Positions 7,820 to 12,409 of a stretch of 12,409 bases of DNA are shown here, in pieces. The notes under the pieces were generated by a model, which worked only from the letters and a program-made list of their open reading frames with translations, searched no databases and was not told where the DNA came from. The position numbers and the translations under genes were made by a program. The stretch covers positions 1 through 12,409 of the forward strand of contig DFEN01000003.1 in the NCBI GenBank assembly GCA_002368685.1. The letters run 5' to 3'. Position 1 is the stretch's first letter, and each line of letters begins with the position of its first letter. The DNA comes from Lachnospiraceae bacterium UBA3801 (lineage in GTDB: Bacteria; Bacillota; Clostridia; Lachnospirales; Lachnospiraceae).

Positions 7820-7844
7820 AATACTTCTCCTTCTTGGCCATGAT

Positions 7845-7858
7845 TTATAAGCTTATAA
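7845..7858. promoter_or_regulatory. Perfect 14-bp palindrome upstream of the sigma factor gene
   Basis: TTATAAGCTTATAA is its own reverse complement and lies about 25 bases before the sigma factor start, between it and the upstream terminator. It could be an operator, or part of a -10 element (TATAAG). It is AT-rich, so chance is a real alternative. Confidence 0.35.
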
Positions 7859-7921
7859 CTCTATAGTGTTCGTTATAGCTCCATCTGTTGCATTTAATTT
7901 TATTTTTTTTATTTTAAACAC

Positions 7922-7949
7922 AAAAAGCCCCCCTGTTTACTAAGGGGGC
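7922..7949 (-). terminator. Intrinsic terminator of the symporter operon
   Basis: On the minus strand GCCCCC (7949-7944) and GGGGGC (7932-7927) form a GC-only stem around an 11-base loop. TTTTTG follows. It begins about six bases after the stop of the degenerate GGDEF gene and separates that operon from the sigma factor gene. Confidence 0.85.
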
Positions 7950-7955
7950 CTTCAA

Positions 7956-8480
7956 TTACTCGTCTATTTTCTTGTCAAAATAGTCATATGGTACAAGGTT
8001 CACTCGACCATAATCTCTCTTATCTTCTACTACCTCTTCATCACTCTTAACAAGCTCAGCATCGAAACGAATAGTAGTCTTGTCATAATAATCGGTCTTC
8101 TTCCACTCATTTCTGATACGAGCGAATACTGACTCGATATTTTCCTCTGATAACTCAGGAAGCAGTAGGAAATACTGATTAGGTTTACTCTGCATCATCA
8201 CATCACTCTTTCTGAGAGAATGATTGATAATCTTACCAAATTCATCAGATATTCCAACAAACTCCTCTACTCCGTATGAGTCAGACTTCTGATTCAGAGT
8301 AACTAATGCTCTATACGCCACGCTTCTATAGCTGCGGACATATCTAAGCATGAATCTGTAAGCAATACCAAAGGATTCCTGGTTTAACCATAGTGCCGCA
8401 TTAGAAGTATCCTTCTCCTCTAACATCTTACTAATACGACGTAACTCTTCAATAGATGCCTCTGTTTTCATATTAATCAC
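7956..8480 (-). CDS. Small protein with a degenerate GGDEF-like domain
   Basis: A 174-residue soluble protein with no signal peptide or membrane segment. After an N-terminal helix, NAALWLNQESFGIAYRF (27-43) and the following helix and strand VAYRALVTLN (54-63) resemble the start of a GGDEF fold (normally D-LTGL-NR-F, then LLLDIDHFK). SLRKSD (88-93) matches the LR-SD motif, and NQYFLLLPE (101-109) sits where GG(D/E)EF-LLLP is expected. Both the first metal site and the signature are lost, so diguanylate cyclase activity is very unlikely; it may be a binding or scaffold module. The assignment is by eye and moderate. The start is GTG at 8480, because AAGGGG lies five bases before it; the ATG at 8471 would be 14 bases away. 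It is last in the three-gene symporter operon, 24 bases after the repeat protein gene. Confidence 0.65.
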   Translation of the reverse strand: MINMKTEASIEELRRISKMLEEKDTSNAALWLNQESFGIAYRFMLRYVRSYRSVAYRALVTLNQKSDSYGVEEFVGISDEFGKIINHSLRKSDVMMQSKPNQYFLLLPELSEENIESVFARIRNEWKKTDYYDKTTIRFDAELVKSDEEVVEDKRDYGRVNLVPYDYFDKKIDE

Positions 8481-8504
8481 CGTAACCCCTTCTCAAATAA
8501 TAGT

Positions 8505-9377
8505 CTATTCCCCAATAGATTTTATATTATTTGTTATTATCAGCTTTGCCTTTCCTTCTGATGTAGAACCAGTTGTAATGGCCGCCGCATAATTACCCTT
8601 GAACATAAAGAACTGAACAATGCTCACCTTTGTACCCATCATAGAGCATGTGATATAGAATCCATCACAGGTCTTACCAGCTATAGTCATCTTATCCTGT
8701 GTGATACTATCAACTGTAAAGCCCTGGCTTTCCAGTTCCTTTACATATTCATCCTTGAAGCTACCCATGAGCTTCTCTACATTTGCACCCGACTCTTTTA
8801 CATTGTATGGAGTCTGAGTAACTGTTATATCCATAAGCTCAACGCTTGTTTTCTGACTAGCGTAAAGCTCACTGACTGATTGTTTATTATTGAGAGTTTC
8901 CTTTACCCTCTCAGGATCATCAACCTCTCTTGTTATTTCCCAACCAGAACCGAATTCAGCTTTGATTCCAAAATACTCATTTGTATATGTCGATCCTTCA
9001 ACAGTACCTGGTATATAGTTTGCTTTACCAAATATTTTCTTGAACTGAGTACCACAAACAAAAATAAAAATAACTAGTATAGGAATTATAATAAAAAGTG
9101 GATTAATTCCCTTCTTTGCTGGAGTAGCCCCTGAAGGCTGATATGGTGACTGGCTTCCTGGATATGGAGCCTGCTGTCTCTGGTAAGGAGCCTGGCCGCC
9201 CTGATATGGAGTCTGTCCGCCCTGGTATGGAGTCTGGCCACCCTGATAAGGTGTCTGGCCACTAGGTGTACCAGGATTATCATAATAACTGTTGCCGCCG
9301 GAGTTGTTAGTTCCATAAGTATTTGCCGCAGATGGATTAACTCCCTCGTTTGGTCCATTATCTGATTTTAATTGCAT
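8505..9377 (-). CDS. Single-pass membrane protein with cytoplasmic Gln/Pro/Tyr/Gly repeats and an outside domain
   Basis: Function not recognised. Of 290 residues, the first 90 are low-complexity (Asn, Gly, Ser, then six heptads of the QTPYQGG type, 41-82). AKKG precedes one membrane helix (about 92-109), placing the repeats inside and residues 110-290 outside. The outside domain begins near YTNEYFGIKAEFGSGWEI (131-148), recalling the opening of PsbP/DcrB-like folds ('fgi-f-pegW'); this is only a hint. Two cysteines (Cys237, Cys244) flank DGFYIT and could form a disulfide. Pro/Gln/Tyr-rich cytoplasmic tails ahead of one helix are common in Gram-positive proteins of unknown role. AAGGGA precedes the ATG. 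It lies 26 bases after the sodium symporter gene and 24 before the degenerate GGDEF gene, so it is probably an accessory or sensor for that transporter, by context only. Confidence 0.8.
   Translation of the reverse strand: MQLKSDNGPNEGVNPSAANTYGTNNSGGNSYYDNPGTPSGQTPYQGGQTPYQGGQTPYQGGQAPYQRQQAPYPGSQSPYQPSGATPAKKGINPLFIIIPILVIFIFVCGTQFKKIFGKANYIPGTVEGSTYTNEYFGIKAEFGSGWEITREVDDPERVKETLNNKQSVSELYASQKTSVELMDITVTQTPYNVKESGANVEKLMGSFKDEYVKELESQGFTVDSITQDKMTIAGKTCDGFYITCSMMGTKVSIVQFFMFKGNYAAAITTGSTSEGKAKLIITNNIKSIGE
9132..9257 (-). repeat. Six tandem 21-bp units encoding heptapeptide repeats
   Basis: Six in-frame 21-base units encode QTPYQGG three times, then QAPYQRQ, QAPYPGS and QSPYQPS. The first three (5' in the gene) are nearly identical in DNA and the last three have drifted. 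The unit length keeps the frame, so copy number can change by slippage without breaking the gene. Confidence 0.9.
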
Positions 9378-9403
9378 TTTTCTTTCCCTTCACTAAATAA
9401 TTA

Positions 9404-10801
9404 CTAAAACTTCAAGATTCCTAGTGAGATTAAGAGCAGAATCAATAGAAGTACAGGTGAAACAAACTTAATCATGACTACATAGAGTCCCCTACGTCTC
9501 ATCTTCTCACCATTCTTCTGAGCCTCATCTATTATAGTCTGTGGCTTGAGTACCCAGCCGATCAAAATACATGAAGCAATGGCAACTACAGGCATCAGTA
9601 CGTTGTTACTGATATAGTCCATAATGTCCAGAATCTGTGCTATAGAGCCATTTGGTAGCTTAACCTCGAAATATAAAATATTGTAACCTAAACAAACAAT
9701 AATAGCAAGAACAAGCGCTACTACAGTCTCAAGAACTGTACTACCATGTCTTGACATTTTGAACTTATCAATAAGTCCAGATACGATTGCCTCTAGAATT
9801 GACATAGCACTTGTTACTGCTGCAAATAGAACCATCGCGAAGAATAGAGCGCCAATTACATTTCCGACTGCACCCATCTCAGCGAATATCTTTGGAAGTG
9901 ATACAAACATGAGTGATGGACCAGCTGACATTCCCTCAGGACCATTGAATGCAAATACCGCCGGGATGATCATAACTCCAGCAAGGAATGCAACTGCCGT
10001 ATCAAATATTTCTATCTGATTGATGGACTTAACCAGATTTGCATCATCTTTAACATAAGAACCATAGGCAACCATTATACCCATAGCAACGGATAGACTG
10101 TAGAACAGCTGACCCATAGCATCAATTACAACCATGCAGAACTTCTGGAATGTTATACCTTCAAGACTTGGAACAATATAAGTTTTAAAGCCTTGAAGTC
10201 CAGTTCTTATGGTACCGTCTGCATCCTTGTGATGAATTGTAAGGGAATAGATAGCTATTCCAATAACAAGGATAAGCAGAACTGGCATGATAACCTTTGA
10301 AAACTTTTCTATACCGCTTTCTACTCCCATGTATATGATAACTGCACATACAAGAAGGAATATAACAAGCATGATGATTGGCTCATACTGGCTTGTAATA
10401 AAGCCTGTGAAGAAACCATCCTGTGCTGCATCAGCGCCATGACCTGTTGCATAAACTATAAAATACTTCAGTACCCATCCACCAATTACACAGTAATATG
10501 GCATTATCATAAAAGGTACTATACTAGCTATAACTCCAAGCCAGCCCCAGCCCTTCTTCATTTTACCATAAGCTGTAAGTGGACTTTGCTTTGTCTTACG
10601 ACCTATACCTACTTCTGTAGTAAGCATTGCATATCCAAAAGTAAGTGCGAGTATCAGATATACTGCAAGAAATAAACCTCCACCACCTCTTGCTGCCAGG
10701 TAAGGGAATCTCCATATATTTCCCAGTCCTACTGCACTTCCTGCAGCGGCAAGAACAAATCCTATTGAACCTGAAAAGGTATTTCTTTGCTTAGTTTCCA
10801 T
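9404..10801 (-). CDS. Neurotransmitter:sodium symporter family transporter (LeuT/MhsT-like)
   Basis: Takes up an amino acid or related amine with Na+ across the cell membrane. The 465-residue protein has 11-12 hydrophobic segments. The TM1 signature AVGLGNIWRFPYL (23-35) includes the unwound Na+/substrate-binding stretch. TM3 has PYYCVIGGW (101-109), whose tyrosine corresponds to LeuT Tyr108, and TM6 has LFYSLSVAMG (232-241), matching the LeuT FFTLSLG segment. Length and the short C-terminus fit bacterial members such as MhsT and Tyt1. The substrate is probably a hydrophobic or aromatic amino acid; this is family-based inference. GAGGAG precedes the ATG. First gene of a three-gene operon with a repeat-bearing membrane protein and a degenerate GGDEF protein, an arrangement not explained by transport alone. 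Confidence 0.94.
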   Translation of the reverse strand: METKQRNTFSGSIGFVLAAAGSAVGLGNIWRFPYLAARGGGGLFLAVYLILALTFGYAMLTTEVGIGRKTKQSPLTAYGKMKKGWGWLGVIASIVPFMIMPYYCVIGGWVLKYFIVYATGHGADAAQDGFFTGFITSQYEPIIMLVIFLLVCAVIIYMGVESGIEKFSKVIMPVLLILVIGIAIYSLTIHHKDADGTIRTGLQGFKTYIVPSLEGITFQKFCMVVIDAMGQLFYSLSVAMGIMVAYGSYVKDDANLVKSINQIEIFDTAVAFLAGVMIIPAVFAFNGPEGMSAGPSLMFVSLPKIFAEMGAVGNVIGALFFAMVLFAAVTSAMSILEAIVSGLIDKFKMSRHGSTVLETVVALVLAIIVCLGYNILYFEVKLPNGSIAQILDIMDYISNNVLMPVVAIASCILIGWVLKPQTIIDEAQKNGEKMRRRGLYVVMIKFVSPVLLLILLLISLGILKF

Positions 10802-10815
10802 ATTCGTCTCCTCGA

Positions 10816-10829
10816 TTCATTATAATGAA
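10816..10829. promoter_or_regulatory. Perfect 14-bp palindrome ahead of the symporter gene
   Basis: TTCATTATAATGAA is self-complementary and lies just before the GAGGAG ribosome binding site of the symporter gene. It contains TATAAT, but a start from it would leave almost no leader before the ribosome binding site. An operator is as likely as a -10 element. Confidence 0.4.
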
Positions 10830-10864
10830 CAACATTACCTAGTACGATACCAAAAATACTTACT

Positions 10865-10890
10865 TTTTGCTCGCCTATTTTGCTCGCCTA
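10865..10890. repeat. 13-bp direct repeat in the symporter upstream region
   Basis: TTTTGCTCGCCTA occurs twice head to tail with no gap and is followed by another TTTT. The 121-base intergenic region between gpmI and the symporter gene holds this repeat, the 14-bp palindrome at 10816-10829 and no clear terminator or canonical promoter. Two copies on roughly one helical turn could be regulator half-sites, or a simple duplication. Confidence 0.6.
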
Positions 10891-10922
10891 TTTTAATTGG
10901 CTATTTCTACAAGAATATCTAT

Positions 10923-12409
10923 CTACTTACGAACCAGGAGTGACTGTCCTGTCATCTCTGCTGGCTGCTCAAGTCCCATTACTTCGAGAAGTGTTGGAAC
11001 GATATCACAGAGCTTACCGCCCTCTTTAAGGGTATAGTTCTCATCATAGTTATATAGAATAAATGGAACAGGGTTTGTTGTATGAGCTGTATGTGGCTCG
11101 CCTGTCTCATAGTTCTTCATCTGCTCAGCATTTCCGTGATCAGCACAGATAAAGAGAACTCCGTCTTTTTCTTTAACAGCTTCAACTGCATCTCCAACAC
11201 ATTTATCTACTGTTTCAACTGCTGAAACTGCAGCTTCGAGAACGCCTGTATGACCAACCATATCTGGGTTAGCGAAGTTAATGATGATTACATCATATTC
11301 ATCTGACTTGATAGCAGCAACAAGCTTCTCTCCAACTTCTGGTGCACTCATCTCAGGCTGAAGATCGTATGTTGCAACTGCAGGTGAATTAACAAGAATT
11401 CTGTCCTCATTCTTGTTAGGCTCTTCAAGACCACCATTAAAGAAGAAAGTTACATGAGCGTACTTCTCTGTCTCTGCAAGTCTCAGCTGCTTCATTCCAA
11501 GGTTAGCAAGATACTCACCAAATGTATTTGTGATTTTCTGCTTCTTGAATGCAACGAACTTGTTAGGAATAGTCTCATCATAATCCTTGAAACATACATA
11601 TGTTATATCCATATATCCATTAGCTCTCTTGAGAGACTTAATAGACTTACTATCTGATGCATCCCCCTCCTGAGCAGCAATATCCTCATCCTTGAAGCAG
11701 AATGCCTTTGTTATCTCTCTTGCTCTATCAGGACGGAAGTTGAAGAAGATAACTGAATCGCCTTCCTTAACAAGGGATAGTGGATTACCAGCCTCATCTG
11801 TGATAACAGTTGGGATTACAAACTCATCTGTTACTCCGTCATCATATGAAGCCTGCATAGCAGCTATAGGATCAGTTGCCTTGTTTCCTTCACCTGTTAC
11901 AAGTGAATCATAAGCCTTCTGAACTCTATCCCAGTTATTATCTCTATCCATTGCGTAGTAACGACCGCTAAGAGAAGCAACCTTACCTACACCGATTTCC
12001 TTTGTCTTATCAACGAGTTCCTGGAGATAATCCTTACCTGATGCAGGAGGTGTATCTCTTCCATCAAAGAATGGATGAATATATACATTCTCAAGTCCTT
12101 CTCTCTTGCACATTTCAAGGATTGCATAGAGATGTGTATTGTGGCTATGAACACCACCATCTGAAAGAAGTCCCCATAGATGAAGGTCTGAATTCTTCTC
12201 CTTACAATTGTTGATAGCTCTGAGAAGCTCTTCATTCTTGAAGAATTCTCCATCCTGGATATATTTTGTTATAAGTGTGAGATCCTGATATATGATACGG
12301 CCTGAACCTATATTCATATGTCCAACCTCTGAATTACCCATCTGACGATCAGGAAGACCTACTGCCATACCTGAAGCAAGTCCCTTCTGGTAAGGACACT
12401 CTGCCTTAA
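10923..12409 (-). CDS. gpmI: 2,3-bisphosphoglycerate-independent phosphoglycerate mutase (5' end cut by window)
   Basis: Interconverts 3- and 2-phosphoglycerate in glycolysis using two Mn2+ ions and a phosphoserine intermediate. The reading frame stays open to the right edge, so the ATG at 12368 is internal; about 36 N-terminal residues, including the first metal-binding Asp, lie outside. Numbered from that Met: catalytic Ser13 in QMGNSEVGH (Ser62 of the Bacillus enzyme), GGVHSHNTHL (71-80), FFDGRDTPP (100-108), SGRYYAMDRDNNWDR (134-148), FFNFRPDRARE (208-218), AETEKYAHVTFFFNGG (298-313), FANPDMVGH (365-373), CADHGNAEQ (408-416) and HTAHTTNPVPF (426-436). All visible metal and substrate residues are kept. 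The stretch around 226-252 (EDIAAQEGDASDSKSIKS and on) seems longer than usual. No clear terminator follows the stop. Confidence 0.96.
   Translation of the reverse strand, partial: KAECPYQKGLASGMAVGLPDRQMGNSEVGHMNIGSGRIIYQDLTLITKYIQDGEFFKNEELLRAINNCKEKNSDLHLWGLLSDGGVHSHNTHLYAILEMCKREGLENVYIHPFFDGRDTPPASGKDYLQELVDKTKEIGVGKVASLSGRYYAMDRDNNWDRVQKAYDSLVTGEGNKATDPIAAMQASYDDGVTDEFVIPTVITDEAGNPLSLVKEGDSVIFFNFRPDRAREITKAFCFKDEDIAAQEGDASDSKSIKSLKRANGYMDITYVCFKDYDETIPNKFVAFKKQKITNTFGEYLANLGMKQLRLAETEKYAHVTFFFNGGLEEPNKNEDRILVNSPAVATYDLQPEMSAPEVGEKLVAAIKSDEYDVIIINFANPDMVGHTGVLEAAVSAVETVDKCVGDAVEAVKEKDGVLFICADHGNAEQMKNYETGEPHTAHTTNPVPFILYNYDENYTLKEGGKLCDIVPTLLEVMGLEQPAEMTGQSLLVRK

Noticed and set aside
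8469..8471. ATG as the start of the degenerate GGDEF gene
   Set aside because: The AAGGGG site is 14 bases away, whereas GTG at 8480 is five bases from it.
10893..10922. Possible terminator of gpmI (ATTTCTACAAGAAT hairpin)
   Set aside because: Only four paired bases (TTCT/AGAA) and no T-tract after it on the minus strand.
12366..12368. ATG as the start of gpmI
   Set aside because: The frame stays open to the edge (KGLASG directly before it) and family members have about 36 more residues upstream, so this Met is internal.
5089..12409. A defence system, prophage or mobile element
   Set aside because: No integrase, transposase, nuclease, reverse transcriptase, toxin pair, terminal repeats or CRISPR-like spacing was seen; base use is even across the window.

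Overview
The window looks like chromosomal core sequence from a low-GC, Gram-positive anaerobe of the Clostridia, most plausibly Lachnospiraceae. The basis is purine-rich AGGAGG-type ribosome binding sites, AT-rich wobble positions, short intergenic gaps with intrinsic terminators, and the gene set (CarD-family regulator, PF09826-type beta-propeller protein, RumA/RlmD-type methyltransferase, phosphoglycerate mutase GpmI). The family assignment is inference; no rRNA gene is present to confirm it. Nearly every gene lies on the minus strand; the exception is a small cyclophilin gene. No tRNA, rRNA, CRISPR array, insertion sequence or phage gene was seen. No gene-free stretch exceeds about 170 bases.

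Left part (1-2800). The left edge cuts the 3' end of a GMP synthase gene that encodes only the ATP-pyrophosphatase/dimerisation half. An in-frame stop just upstream shows that no glutaminase domain is fused to it. It is divergent from the cyclophilin gene, with promoters packed into about 130 bp. The cyclophilin gene converges on a CPA2-type Na+/H+ antiporter gene at a strong bidirectional terminator (1531-1570).

Middle (2800-7820). Reading in the minus direction there is an ECF sigma factor gene, then 34 bp later a membrane-anchored beta-propeller protein (probably its partner, perhaps an anti-sigma or sensor), then a CarD-family regulator with its own terminator, then an RlmD/RumA-type rRNA uracil methyltransferase followed by the antiporter as a likely two-gene unit.

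Right part (7900-12409). A compact three-gene operon runs from 10801 down to a terminator at 7922-7949: a neurotransmitter:sodium symporter, a single-pass membrane protein with a cytoplasmic six-fold heptapeptide repeat and an outside domain, and a degenerate GGDEF-fold protein that has lost its signature and metal sites. Upstream of it is glycolytic phosphoglycerate mutase GpmI, cut by the right edge within its N-terminus.

The two parts most worth attention are the sigma factor/beta-propeller pair and the symporter/repeat protein/degenerate-GGDEF operon. Both look like membrane-linked regulatory units whose partners are not obvious from named families. The rest is ordinary housekeeping. The Na+ symporter and the Na+/H+ antiporter could meet through the sodium gradient, but they are about 6.6 kb apart and nothing in the sequence links their expression.
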